Source: Phycisphaerales bacterium (GTDB taxonomy: Bacteria > Planctomycetota > Phycisphaerae > Phycisphaerales > UBA1924). Taken from it: 60,373 nt of DNA. The notes under the pieces are model-generated. The model was not told the DNA's origin and ran no database searches. It saw nothing but the letters and a program-made list of their open reading frames with translations. Made by a program: the position numbers and the translations under genes. Each line of letters starts with the position of its first letter. Position 1 is the stretch's first letter. This document shows positions 51,499 through 60,373 of the stretch, piece after piece. Location: NCBI GenBank assembly GCA_022072615.1, contig JAJVHS010000036.1:7360-67732 (forward strand). Reading direction: 5' to 3'.

Positions 51499-53991
51499 TC
51501 AGCAACCGGCCTCGAACGCCAGCACAAAGGCGTCGAAGTCGTCGGTGTCGACGAAGCCTGAGCCGTCGAAGTCCGCGTCGGGAGTTCCGGCCTCGAAGGC
51601 GACGACGAACGCGTCAAAGTCGTCCGTATCGACGAAGCCTGAGCCGTCGAAGTCTGCGGGGCAGAGATCCTCGCCGATGCGCGTCAGCCCGATCCGGTAG
51701 GAGTCGTGGGGGGGCGTCACTTCAAACCTCGTCGTCGCGGCGAGGGTTGCGCGGCCGGGTCGCGCGAGCAGCGCGGGGCCGGCGCGACCATGCGCCCCGT
51801 TGTCGACGGCGAACCCCTGCGGATCAAGGATGCTGCCGGCTTCCGAGACGCGAGCGGCGTAGACGTCGGTCCGAGCGTCGAAGAACGACGACTGGTGACG
51901 CTGATCTTCCCATGCGACCAGGAACTCCGCGCCATCCCAGATGACCGTCGGCCGGAGTTGCCTGCCCGGTGCCTCGGCGATCGTGAAGTAGCCGGGCTGG
52001 AAGGTGCCGTCGGCGTTCATGATGCGGCCCGCGATGTAGTTGTTCGCGTTGCTGAGCGAGTTCATGCGCCAGACGAGCAGGTACTTGGCCCCCGAGAAGG
52101 CGATGTCCAGATCGCCGGAAGCGCCGGAGAACGGGGTGGGGTTGAAGGCGGGAGTCGGCGATCCCTGTGGGGGCACGATCGCAAGGATGGCGTCTCCCTG
52201 CGAGGAATTGTGAGTCCACATGGAGTGCGCCGCCACCAGCCAGTTGGTGCCGTCGGATCGCACGCGGGGCTGGCCGTTCACGTAGTTGCCCCCGAGGAAC
52301 ATGCCCGTCCCGTCGAGCAAAGCGGCCGTAGGACCATCGATGCGCATCGCCACAAGGTCGATGTACTGCGGGTAGTAGCCGTAACGCGCGCCCGCCACGA
52401 GAAAATCCTCGCCCAGCGCGCCGACATCAGGATTGAAACCGACCATCACGGTGAAGGGCGCGGCGTCGATGAACGCACCCTGCGAATCCAGGCGACGAGC
52501 GGCGATCTGGACGGGCGTGGATCCGGATGAACCCTGATCCCAGACCACCATGAAGCACGTTCCGTTCCAGGCGATGCCCGACTTGCCGACGGTCGGTCCG
52601 CGGAATACCTCGATCGGCTCGGTCGTCAGCGGCTGTCCCGACGGGCCGACCAGTTGAACCAGCACGCGATCGTCGTTGGCGGCTTCGCTCACATAGGACA
52701 CCGCGCTGATGCCCGAGGGGCCGAGCGCCACGGCGGGCGAGCGCTGGTTGGTCGAACCAGTCGAAACCACCGCCTCGACGCCGGGCACATTGCCCGCGCT
52801 CACCGGCAGCGAATAGACGTTGGTGTCGTAGCCAAGAGACTGGCGCAGGTCGTACCACATGACGTGCACGCCGCCGCCGGCCCGCGGAACGAGCGTCACG
52901 CCGTACGCGGTGTTGACGGATCCGCCGATCTCGATGGGCAGCTTGACGCCGCCGGGGTCGAGGACGTTCCCCGCCGGACTGATCCGCATCGTCCACACAT
53001 CGTCGGAGATATCCCACTCGAACCACCAGTTCGATCCGTCGTGCGCAATGTCGTACGAGAACGAGTACATCGAGGGATTGGAGACCAGCAGGGTGCCCGC
53101 CGGGTTGGTCAGCACGCCGGTCAGCGACATTCTCGATCCCACGATGCTGGTGTAGTCCTTGACCCACGACACGTAGAACTCCGAGCCGCTGGTGCCGATG
53201 GTCATGCTCGGGATGTTGAACGACGACCCGATCGGCTGGAGCGTCGTGCTGACTCGGCGGGCCTTGATCAGCGGCGAATTCGCCCAGTCGGCGCCCACGA
53301 CGAGGTACTCACCAGCACAGGGGAGGATGCGTGTCGGCCCGTACACCCAGTCCTCGAGCATGACGGGCGTGTTGTCGATGATCTGCGCGGTCGCCGAGAG
53401 GCGTTGACCGGCCAGATAGGTCCCGTAGCCGTCATCGTGGTAAAGACACCGAGTAACCACCCAATGGCCACCCTGCCCGGCGAGGCCCAGGCCGATGGTG
53501 TCGGGCTCAAACACGTGGGGCGGGAACACGATCGGCGACGGGTCCAGGATCACCCCGCTCGGGGAGACGCGGACGGCGTGCAGCAGCGTCCGGTAGTACC
53601 CCTCGTAGGGATCCTGCGACCTGTACATCACCAGCCAGTTCTCGCCGTTCCACGCCACGATCGGGGTGTCCTGCAGCCCCATTCGGCCGGAGATCAGGAA
53701 CGGCACTGCGTCGATCTGCGACCCATCGGGGGCGATCCGGACGCCGAAGATGTCCCCGTCACTCTGGATGGACTGCGAACCCGAGCTGCGGGCCCGGTAG
53801 TCGCTCCACACGACGAGCGTGACCCCGTCGGCCCCGACGGCCGCCGAATGGTCCTGCTGCGAGTTGGTCGCCGGGACGTTCTGCGTGTCGCCGGGGAGCA
53901 GGCCGAGGTCCGACACGGTCGGGGGCGTGGCGTTCGCGAGCGAGATGAACGCCATCAGGGTGGTGGCAACGACGGTGGGTCGGGCGAGCAT
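51499..53991 (-). CDS. Secreted propeller-like protein with Gly-Cys dockerin-like tag
   Basis: 830 residues starting at ATG 53991 (GGAG 8 bases upstream) with signal peptide MLARPTVVATTLMAFISLANA. The body (about 35-760) is a series of beta repeats of the form DGVTLVVWSDYR, NGENWLVMYRSQ, GTCFMVVWDQGS and GAEFLVAWEDQRH, suggesting one or more beta-propellers with no visible catalytic motif. The last 55 residues hold two EF-hand-like repeats DFDGSGFVDTDDFDAFVVAFEAG and a near copy ending AGC. Probably a surface-bound, calcium-binding adhesin or polymer-binding protein. Confidence 0.85.
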   Translation of the reverse strand: MLARPTVVATTLMAFISLANATPPTVSDLGLLPGDTQNVPATNSQQDHSAAVGADGVTLVVWSDYRARSSGSQSIQSDGDIFGVRIAPDGSQIDAVPFLISGRMGLQDTPIVAWNGENWLVMYRSQDPYEGYYRTLLHAVRVSPSGVILDPSPIVFPPHVFEPDTIGLGLAGQGGHWVVTRCLYHDDGYGTYLAGQRLSATAQIIDNTPVMLEDWVYGPTRILPCAGEYLVVGADWANSPLIKARRVSTTLQPIGSSFNIPSMTIGTSGSEFYVSWVKDYTSIVGSRMSLTGVLTNPAGTLLVSNPSMYSFSYDIAHDGSNWWFEWDISDDVWTMRISPAGNVLDPGGVKLPIEIGGSVNTAYGVTLVPRAGGGVHVMWYDLRQSLGYDTNVYSLPVSAGNVPGVEAVVSTGSTNQRSPAVALGPSGISAVSYVSEAANDDRVLVQLVGPSGQPLTTEPIEVFRGPTVGKSGIAWNGTCFMVVWDQGSSGSTPVQIAARRLDSQGAFIDAAPFTVMVGFNPDVGALGEDFLVAGARYGYYPQYIDLVAMRIDGPTAALLDGTGMFLGGNYVNGQPRVRSDGTNWLVAAHSMWTHNSSQGDAILAIVPPQGSPTPAFNPTPFSGASGDLDIAFSGAKYLLVWRMNSLSNANNYIAGRIMNADGTFQPGYFTIAEAPGRQLRPTVIWDGAEFLVAWEDQRHQSSFFDARTDVYAARVSEAGSILDPQGFAVDNGAHGRAGPALLARPGRATLAATTRFEVTPPHDSYRIGLTRIGEDLCPADFDGSGFVDTDDFDAFVVAFEAGTPDADFDGSGFVDTDDFDAFVLAFEAGC

Positions 53992-54158
53992 CAGTATTCT
54001 CCGAGGACGCTCCGGAAAACGAGCGTCCATGAGATCAGGCGACAAAAAAGGATATGCCTATCGCTAAATCGATGCTTGCCGTGAAATTACTTGGCCACCC
54101 GGAAGCGCGTTCGGACGTTGGTTGGGCGCACGGCACAGGTGCACTGCTGGATCGCACA

Positions 54159-54179
54159 GGCGTTCAAGGGACGAACGCC
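54159..54179. repeat. 7-bp inverted repeat beside the stop of the BNR-repeat gene
   Basis: GGCGTTC (54159-54165) and GAACGCC (54173-54179), loop of 7, lie just 3 bases downstream of the leftward stop at 54183. There is no T-run, so it is a weak terminator or 3'-end stabiliser at most. Confidence 0.35.
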
Positions 54180-54182
54180 CGG

Positions 54183-57056
54183 TCAGCAGCCGGCGATGAA
54201 CGCCTCGATGAAGACCGCGAAGTCCTCGAGGTCCACGAAGCCCGAGCCGTCGATGTCGGCCTGCTCGAGCCCCTCTTCGAACGTGACCACGAATGTGTTG
54301 AAGTCGTCGTTATCGACGAAGCCCGACTTGTCAAAGTCCGCGACGCACGCGTCGCTGCAGGCCAGGATCGGCCCGTTGACGGACACGGAATCGACGTGCC
54401 AGCCGCGGAAGTTGTTCTTGAGCGCGTCGACGGAATCGAATCGCCATTCGAAACGGACGGACTTTCCTGCCCAAGCCGAAAGGTCGTGGGTCACCGTCCG
54501 AGCGGAGTTGCGGTCTACGCACAGTTCCAGCGGTGCGCTGGTGCCGCCGCTGACGATCCAGACCTGCGCCTGGTCGTAGTCCGACAGGGCCCCCTCGCCG
54601 TTCTGCGTGCGGAGCGCGTGGCAGTACGACATGGTGAGCGACTGGCCGGCGTCGAGCTGTGGGAGCGCGACCAGCGGCGAGGTGAGCTTGCCCGAGACCG
54701 CCGCGCCTGTGTTGAAGTGGCACCCCGAGTCTTGCCCGAAGTACGCCCGCATCCCGCCGCCGCAGAGCGTTCCCGGTGGCGGGCACGAGGCGGTGACATG
54801 CCAGAGGCCCGTCGCGGTCCAGCCTGCGGGAAGGCCTGACTCGAAATCGGTGCTCAGCAGGGAGCCCTGCTGGTACTGGCCGACGAGCGCCGAGTACACC
54901 TGCGAGGGCGCGTTGGCGGGGAGCTTGACGGTCGTGCCGCCGCTGCCCGTGGCGGAGAAGTAGAACTGCGGCGCGTCGCCGCACGCCAGCGGCGGCACAA
55001 CGGCGTCGTAGTTCTCTCCCGAGACATGCGAGAGCGGGATGGCCTGGTAGGACTCCGCGGTCGAACGCCGGAACCACAGCGTTTGAGAGCCGGGCACGAC
55101 CTGCTGCTCGCCGGGAACGATGCGCACGTGGATGCGGTTGAACTGTCCCGGGGGAAGGGCGCGCGGGGTGTCGGCGGGGACCGTGATCGCCAGCGGAGGG
55201 GCGGGGCGGTGGATGATGGCTCCGAACATGCCGCCGATCCAGGCGCGGCCCGAAGGCCGGACGTGCATCCGCTCGTAGTACTCCTCGCCGGTGATGCCGG
55301 TGCGCGTCCAGGTCTTGCCGCCGTTGACCGTGCGCTTGTAGAAGTACTTGAAAGTGGATTCGTCGTACCCCAGGAGCCACACGTCCCACGGGCTGGTGGC
55401 GCTGATGGCCAGGTAGTTCTCGTTCTGGTCCTGCTGGTAGTCGGTCCACGTCAGTCCGCCGTCGGACGAGCGCCCGACGTACCCGTACCACCCCGCGACC
55501 CAGCCGTTGTTCTCATCGGTGAACGAGAGCCCGCTGAAGTAGGTGGGCTGGGTCGTCACCTCGATGAACTGCCACGTGTCGCCCGCGTCTGTCGACCGGA
55601 AGATCGCCGAGCCGCCGGTGCAGAGCAGTCCGCGCGAGCCCTTGAAATCCGAGTCCACGAACAACGCGCCCATGTCGGGGATCTCGTACCACGACCAGCC
55701 GCCATCGTCGGTGCGGTAGAGGTTGGTGCCCGGGCCCTCCTGTCCGGCCATGAACCCCCGCTGGCCGTCCACGAACGAGATTGTGTTGGCCTGGAAATAG
55801 GGGCTCACCACACCCCAGGGCCATCCGGTGCTTGCCCAGGAAGCGCCGCCGTCGGTCGACTTGAAGACCACGCCGCCGGCGCCGGCGACGACGATGTTGT
55901 TCAGGTCGAGCATCCGAGCGGCGTTGAGCCCCTCGTCTCGGCCCCACACCAGGCCGGTTTCCTTGAGGCGGATGACCGGCCAGGTTGCCCCGGCGTTCGA
56001 TGTCTGGAAGACGTAGCCCCCGTTCGTGACCGCGATCCCGTGGTTGTCGTCTGCAAAGTCGAGCGCGGTGACCACGTCGCCGCAGCCGTTGTTGACGAGC
56101 GTCCAGGTCTCGCCTCCGTCAGTCGTGCGGTACACCAGCCCGGTCGACCCGCACACCCAGCCGTTGTTCTCATCAAAGAACGTGATATCCCAGGTGGCGG
56201 GCAGGATTCCGATGCCCTCGACGATGTGCCGCCACGAATAGCCAAGGTCGGTCGAGATCCAGATGTCGCCCGACAGCGAGACCGCGCCGAGCCTGTCGGT
56301 CGCGCCGGCCCGAGCGATCTCTCCCGCGCCGGTTTCGATCGCCCCCCAGCCGACGATGTACCAGTTTTCTCCGGCGTCGTCGGATCGGATCACGTCGGTC
56401 CCGCTCACTGAAATGACCGTCGAGTCGTCGATCCACAGCACGTCGTTGGCGGCGCCTTCGAGAACGCAGGTCCATGTGACGCCGCCGTCGGTGGTGCGGT
56501 GCAGGCCGACCTGGTCGGTCGTGCTCTGGTGGCCGGCGATGATGCCCACGAGCCCGTCGCGGAAGTCCATCCCGTAGACAATCGGACAGTCCGGGTACCC
56601 CGATCGCAGCTGCCACGTCAGCCCGCCGTCAGGGGTCCAGGAGAGCGCGCCGTTGTACCCGGCAAAGCCGGTGGTGGGGGTGACGAAATCCAGCTCGCGG
56701 ACCGATCCCGAGAGCATCGAGTTCATCTTGACCCAGGTTGCGCCCCCGTTGACGGTCCTGTACGCGTCCTGGTTGTTGCCGGCGACATACCCGTGGAGGG
56801 AGTCGAAGAACGTGATGGTGTAGAAGGGGTCCGTGCTGTAGGCGGTCCCCATCTTCTTGTTCCACGTCAGTCCGCCGTCGGTGGTCTCGACGATGTGGTG
56901 GTTGTCACCGACGGCGATCGCCCGGGTCGGGGAGAGCGCGACGATCCCGCCGAGGTTGCGTCCCGTGGGTTTGGCGGACTGCTGCGTGAACACCTGTGCG
57001 GGCGCGGTGGTCGCGGCAAGAGTCGCGACGAGGCTGGCAACGCTTGCGATGTTCAT
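54183..57056 (-). CDS. Secreted BNR/YCF48-like propeller protein with Gly-Cys dockerin-like tag
   Basis: 957 residues from ATG 57056, with AGGAG upstream; signal peptide MNIASVASLVATLAATTAPAQ. About a dozen repeats of the form TTDGGLTWNK, TVNGGATWVKM, SDDAGENWYI, TSNAGATWPVI make a sortilin/YCF48-type propeller (about 40-640). A beta-sandwich region near 700-890 (DFESGLPAGWTATGLW) looks like a jelly-roll or MAM-type domain. The end has DFDKSGFVDNDDFNTF and DIDGSGFVDLEDFAVF and stops AGC. No enzyme motif is seen; such proteins often bind polymers or partners. Confidence 0.87.
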   Translation of the reverse strand: MNIASVASLVATLAATTAPAQVFTQQSAKPTGRNLGGIVALSPTRAIAVGDNHHIVETTDGGLTWNKKMGTAYSTDPFYTITFFDSLHGYVAGNNQDAYRTVNGGATWVKMNSMLSGSVRELDFVTPTTGFAGYNGALSWTPDGGLTWQLRSGYPDCPIVYGMDFRDGLVGIIAGHQSTTDQVGLHRTTDGGVTWTCVLEGAANDVLWIDDSTVISVSGTDVIRSDDAGENWYIVGWGAIETGAGEIARAGATDRLGAVSLSGDIWISTDLGYSWRHIVEGIGILPATWDITFFDENNGWVCGSTGLVYRTTDGGETWTLVNNGCGDVVTALDFADDNHGIAVTNGGYVFQTSNAGATWPVIRLKETGLVWGRDEGLNAARMLDLNNIVVAGAGGVVFKSTDGGASWASTGWPWGVVSPYFQANTISFVDGQRGFMAGQEGPGTNLYRTDDGGWSWYEIPDMGALFVDSDFKGSRGLLCTGGSAIFRSTDAGDTWQFIEVTTQPTYFSGLSFTDENNGWVAGWYGYVGRSSDGGLTWTDYQQDQNENYLAISATSPWDVWLLGYDESTFKYFYKRTVNGGKTWTRTGITGEEYYERMHVRPSGRAWIGGMFGAIIHRPAPPLAITVPADTPRALPPGQFNRIHVRIVPGEQQVVPGSQTLWFRRSTAESYQAIPLSHVSGENYDAVVPPLACGDAPQFYFSATGSGGTTVKLPANAPSQVYSALVGQYQQGSLLSTDFESGLPAGWTATGLWHVTASCPPPGTLCGGGMRAYFGQDSGCHFNTGAAVSGKLTSPLVALPQLDAGQSLTMSYCHALRTQNGEGALSDYDQAQVWIVSGGTSAPLELCVDRNSARTVTHDLSAWAGKSVRFEWRFDSVDALKNNFRGWHVDSVSVNGPILACSDACVADFDKSGFVDNDDFNTFVVTFEEGLEQADIDGSGFVDLEDFAVFIEAFIAGC

Positions 57057-57346
57057 CCTCGAACTCTCCTGGCAACGCATCCCCGACTGCCGGCGCCGAA
57101 CGCCGGTCCTTTGACGATGCATGAATCATCTGGTGCATGCGTCGGCGGCGCGGCCGGGGTGTCGCCATTTCGAGGATCGGCGGCGATATCGGGGAATTGT
57201 CCGCAGTCGCCTTCCGGGGAGAATCCTGGCCGACTCTCAAAACTGAGAAAATTCGCGATTGCGGCTTGCAACTTCTAGGCCATCCCCCATCATGTGTGCA
57301 GAGGGCTGACGACACGACCGTGTCGAGGGATACCGGAGTCATACCG

Positions 57347-58048
57347 ATGTCGTTCATCGAGCGCAAGAGCGTGGCTGCCGTCGCGGCCTGGGCCGCTGTC
57401 GGTGCGGCCACTGCCAACGCGCAGGTCACGTATCTGACGCAGGATCGGAGCATCACCGCCGAGACGTCGTACGACGCCAATGTCCAGACCATGTCCGCCG
57501 GCGATTTCGGGCCGTTCACCGCGGCCGTGGACCTGGAAGTCGGCTTCACGACGCCGGATGGCGAGGCCGGTGTCAACGAAGCGCACGCGGGCATCGACTG
57601 CCAGCTCGATCCGAATGCGATCGTGGCGTCCGGGAACCTGTCGGCGGGCGGCGGGCTCGCGCTCGTCGGCGGCGAGAGCACGCTGGTGTTCGGTGAAGCC
57701 GCCGCCGCCATCCAAACGTCATTCGCGATCACGGACGCGACGCCGTTTCGGCTGATGGCTTCCCCGCGCCCCAGCAGCGACCCCAAGGACCGCTTCAAGA
57801 TCAAGCTCGAGGATCAGATCAACAACATCGTCCTGTTCTATCTCGACGAGACGATGGCGGCACAGGTCGTGGACGTGGCGGGCCTGCTTGCCCCGGGCCA
57901 GTATGCGCTCGAATACCAGGTCGAGTTCACGATCTGGGGGCCGGAGACGCTCTCGGATTTCTACTTCAAGATGGAAATCCCGGCGCCCGGGGCGACGGGC
58001 CTGGCCGCCGCGGGTCTGCTGTTCTCAGCGCGGCGCCGGCGCGGGTGA
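57347..58048 (+). CDS. PEP-CTERM-like secreted protein
   Basis: 233 residues: signal peptide (MSFIERKSVAAVAAWAAVGAATANA) and a beta-rich body with no known motif (VTYLTQDRSITAETSYDA). The C-terminus MEIPAPGATGLAAAGLLFSARRRRG is a PEP-CTERM sorting signal of the Pro-Ala-Pro-Gly type: short motif, membrane helix, Arg cluster. Proteins of this type are normally processed by exosortase and placed at the cell surface or in the extracellular matrix. No exosortase gene is in the window. The last 24 bases overlap the convergent kinase gene. Confidence 0.8.
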   Translation: MSFIERKSVAAVAAWAAVGAATANAQVTYLTQDRSITAETSYDANVQTMSAGDFGPFTAAVDLEVGFTTPDGEAGVNEAHAGIDCQLDPNAIVASGNLSAGGGLALVGGESTLVFGEAAAAIQTSFAITDATPFRLMASPRPSSDPKDRFKIKLEDQINNIVLFYLDETMAAQVVDVAGLLAPGQYALEYQVEFTIWGPETLSDFYFKMEIPAPGATGLAAAGLLFSARRRRG

Positions 58049-60373
58049 AGGACCGGGGGGCGGCGCGGCTGGAAGCTTCGATGCGTTGCGCACCTGCTCG
58101 GCACCGGCGGGGTCGCCCGCTCGTTCGTGGATTCCCGCGAGCGCCTCGGTTGCCGTTTTCGTGATGCCCGCCTGCGGGACACCGGCCGCTCGGAGTGCGG
58201 GAAGCACGCTCTCGAGCACCCTGCGGGCGGAGGCATCGTCGCCGCGGTCGATTGACACGAGCGCGAGGTTTGCCTTGGTTGCGGAGATCTGGGCGGACCC
58301 GGCGTCGAGATGCGACTGTTGCCACTCAAGCGCACGGCCGAGCCAGTGCTCCGCCTCGTCGTACCGCTTGAGCGATCGCAGAGCCTGCGAAAGAGACGTC
58401 ATGGTCGATACCCGGCCGCCGTGATCCGGGCCGAACGCGCGATCCCACGCCTCCGCCGAGCTTGTCAGCATCGCGACCGCCTCGTCGAGCCGGCCGGCCC
58501 GGGAGAGTGCAAGTCCAAGGTTCGCCTCGCCGCGGACAATGAGCGGGTGGTTGGGCCGCAGCAGGCTCCGCCGGGTGGCGATCACGGCCGTGAACTGATC
58601 GATGGCGCCGGCGATGTCGCCGGATTGAAAGAGCGCGCTGGCGAGGTTGTTCTTCGATTCGGCGACGGGGAGGCTGGCTTCCCCGTGGACGGTGGTTCTC
58701 ACCGCGATCGCCTGGCGCTGAATATCGGCGGCGTCTTTCGGCTTGCCCTGCGCGCGGACGGCCGCTCCCAGGTCGGTCAGCAGCGTCCCCTCCCTGGCGG
58801 TCGGGAGGCCGTTGGCGCGGGCCCGCTCGCGACCGAGCAGGTCGCGGAACTGCGCTTCGGCCTCGGCGTGGCCCCCCTCGAAGAACGCAAGCTCGGCCAG
58901 ATCGACGGCGATGTCCAGCCTCGCGTCGGAGGTGTCGGCCAGTTGCGAGAATCGCTGGGCGGCGCTCTCCAGCAGCGGCCGGGCTTCGCGCAGCATCCCC
59001 AGCGACATCATCGACCGGCCCAGCGACTGCTCGGCCGCGGCGCGGGTGATCGAGTCCTGCGGCGGTGCCGCCTGCAGCGCCGCGGACGCGTCGAGCAGCA
59101 CCGTGCCGAGTTTGGCGTCGGGGCCCTGGTTGCCGGTCTCCGCGCCCGAAAGCACGGCCTGCATGAACTGGCGGGATTCCTCGAGCCGCTGGTTGATGAC
59201 CAGGAGCTCGTCCCTCTGCTGCTCGAGACGCCGAGCCTGGCCGAACAGGATGACGGTAGCGGCCGTCAGCGCGATCACGGCGGCGGCCGCGCCGCAGACC
59301 GAGGGGAGGTGTCGGCGGACGAACTTGGTCGCCCGGTAGACGGCGGTGTCCTTGCGCGCGCGGACGGGCATGCCCGCGAGGAAGCACTGAAGGTCCTGCG
59401 CGAGCTGCTGGACCGACTCGTAGCGCCGCTGAGGTTCCTTGCGGAGCGCCATCAGGACGATGTTGTCGAGGTCGCCGCGGAGGATGCCTCGCAGGCGCGT
59501 GGATGTCACGCGGCGCGTTCGCGGGACATCGGTCGGGGCCGCGGCCGCGGCCGCCGCGGTGTCGGTGCGGCGAATCGCGGCCGTGTTGACGGCCAGGCTG
59601 GGCGCCACCGGGACGATGCCGCAGATCACGCGCTTGAGCTCGTCGGTCGTCTTGGCGCCAAACGAATACGGGCGAGTGCCGGTCAGGAGCTGGTAGAGCA
59701 CGACGCCCAGCGAGTACACGTCGCTCGCGGTGGTGAGCGATTCGCCGGTCACCTGTTCGGGGCTCGCGTACTCGGGCGTGAGCCGCCGGTCCGTGTCCGC
59801 CGTCACGTCGGCATCCGTGTCGCTGCCCGAAATGACCTTGGCGATGCCGAAGTCCAGCAGCTTGGGAACTCCCTGTGCCGTCACGAGCACGTTGCTGGGC
59901 TTGATATCGCGGTGGATCACCAGGTTCTGGTGCGCGTGGTGAACCCCTTTGCACACCTCGATCATCAGGGACACGCGCTGGCTGATGAGCAGGCGGTTGT
60001 TGTCGCAGTACTCGTCGATGGGGACGCCGTCGACGAACTCCATGACGAGGAACGGTCGACCGTCGGGGGTCACGCCGCCATCGAGCAGCCGCGCGATGTT
60101 GGGGTGGTCCAGGCCCGCAAGCGTCCGTCGCTCGGCCGTGAATCGCCGGACGATCTGCTCGGAATCCAGGCCGCGCTTGACGACCTTGATCGCGACCTTC
60201 TGGTCGAACTGCCCATCGCTGCGGACCGCGAGGTAGACCGTGCCCATGCCGCCGGAGGCGAGGCGACGCACCACCGTAAAGACGCCGAGCGTCTGCCCGA
60301 CCAGCGGATCGTCGAGGCCGCGTTCCTGCGATTCGGCGGCGAGCTGGCTCACGTCCTTTCCCAGCGCCGGCTG
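58025..60373 (-). CDS. Ser/Thr protein kinase with TPR repeats, N-terminus beyond window
   Basis: The frame is open from the right edge to TGA at 58025; a GTG at 60352 could be a start, but the in-frame residues before it and the N-termini of the two relatives suggest that the gene continues outside. Kinase domain: ASGGMGTVY loop, VAIKV lysine, HRDIKPSNV, DFGIAK, and a long Ala-rich activation-segment insert (TAAAAAAAPTD). A membrane helix (VCGAAAAVIALTAATVILFG) and coiled coil (EQQRDELLVINQRLEESRQ) precede about 8 TPR-like units. The catalytic residues are intact. Its sigma factor, if any, lies outside the window. Confidence 0.9.
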   Translation of the reverse strand, partial: QPALGKDVSQLAAESQERGLDDPLVGQTLGVFTVVRRLASGGMGTVYLAVRSDGQFDQKVAIKVVKRGLDSEQIVRRFTAERRTLAGLDHPNIARLLDGGVTPDGRPFLVMEFVDGVPIDEYCDNNRLLISQRVSLMIEVCKGVHHAHQNLVIHRDIKPSNVLVTAQGVPKLLDFGIAKVISGSDTDADVTADTDRRLTPEYASPEQVTGESLTTASDVYSLGVVLYQLLTGTRPYSFGAKTTDELKRVICGIVPVAPSLAVNTAAIRRTDTAAAAAAAPTDVPRTRRVTSTRLRGILRGDLDNIVLMALRKEPQRRYESVQQLAQDLQCFLAGMPVRARKDTAVYRATKFVRRHLPSVCGAAAAVIALTAATVILFGQARRLEQQRDELLVINQRLEESRQFMQAVLSGAETGNQGPDAKLGTVLLDASAALQAAPPQDSITRAAAEQSLGRSMMSLGMLREARPLLESAAQRFSQLADTSDARLDIAVDLAELAFFEGGHAEAEAQFRDLLGRERARANGLPTAREGTLLTDLGAAVRAQGKPKDAADIQRQAIAVRTTVHGEASLPVAESKNNLASALFQSGDIAGAIDQFTAVIATRRSLLRPNHPLIVRGEANLGLALSRAGRLDEAVAMLTSSAEAWDRAFGPDHGGRVSTMTSLSQALRSLKRYDEAEHWLGRALEWQQSHLDAGSAQISATKANLALVSIDRGDDASARRVLESVLPALRAAGVPQAGITKTATEALAGIHERAGDPAGAEQVRNASKLPAAPPPGPSPAPAPR

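Noticed and set aside
1..60373. CRISPR arrays, insertion sequences, integrases and phage genes
   Set aside because: No regular direct repeats with spacers, transposase motifs or att-like duplications at the two tRNA genes were seen.

Overview
The window looks like a chromosomal segment of a planctomycete, most likely class Phycisphaerae (inference). Supporting signs are high GC content, ECF sigma factors overlapping large kinase-TPR proteins, many large secreted proteins ending in a paired EF-hand-like tag that stops in Gly-Cys, a PEP-CTERM-like protein with a Pro-Ala-Pro-Gly tail, and a cassette of BlaI, M56 peptidase and ExbB/ExbD. No transposase, integrase, plasmid or phage module, or CRISPR array was found.

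Layout. 1-5017 (minus): the N-terminus of a secreted protein, a trans-sulfuration PLP enzyme, and a Ser/Thr kinase-TPR gene overlapping its ECF sigma gene. 5162-9514 (plus): two secreted proteins with the Gly-Cys tag, a C39-like papain-fold protein and a subtilisin with a PA14-like domain. 9573-15044 (minus): cyclodeaminase-like protein, MscL, two SDR enzymes (the second is FabG) and a DUF1028/FG-GAP secreted protein. 15045-15934 appears non-coding and holds strong hairpins. 15935-20945: a metallophosphoesterase, two tandem beta-helix paralogues, an outer-membrane barrel protein and tRNA-Ala(UGC).

21155-33126 (plus) is the most unusual part. Two BlaI-type operator repeats precede blaI, a large M56 peptidase gene, a 1048-residue TPR protein gene, exbB, exbD and a gene for a 1275-residue protein. 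The last combines a PD40-type propeller, membrane segments, a long periplasmic-type linker and a prenyltransferase/squalene-cyclase-like domain. I infer a proteolytically controlled, proton-motive-force-driven envelope machine.

33145-36803 (minus) is a second kinase and sigma pair. 36993-39929 (plus) is a probable three-gene secretion operon with an endonuclease/exonuclease/phosphatase-family enzyme. 40056-42500 (plus) is pxpB-pxpC-pxpA (5-oxoprolinase), converging on a HAD phosphatase. 43195-49509 (minus) is an arabinose module: GH127 arabinofuranosidase, FucI/AraA-type isomerase, AraD and AraB, with overlapping stop and start codons. It is divided by a 16-bp palindrome from a divergent lipoprotein sugar-binding gene (49673-50695). 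After tRNA-Leu(CAA) come a possible frameshifted ORF, two large tagged secreted proteins, a PEP-CTERM-like protein and a third kinase-TPR gene cut by the right edge.

All functions are inferred from motifs and family knowledge. No database search was run.
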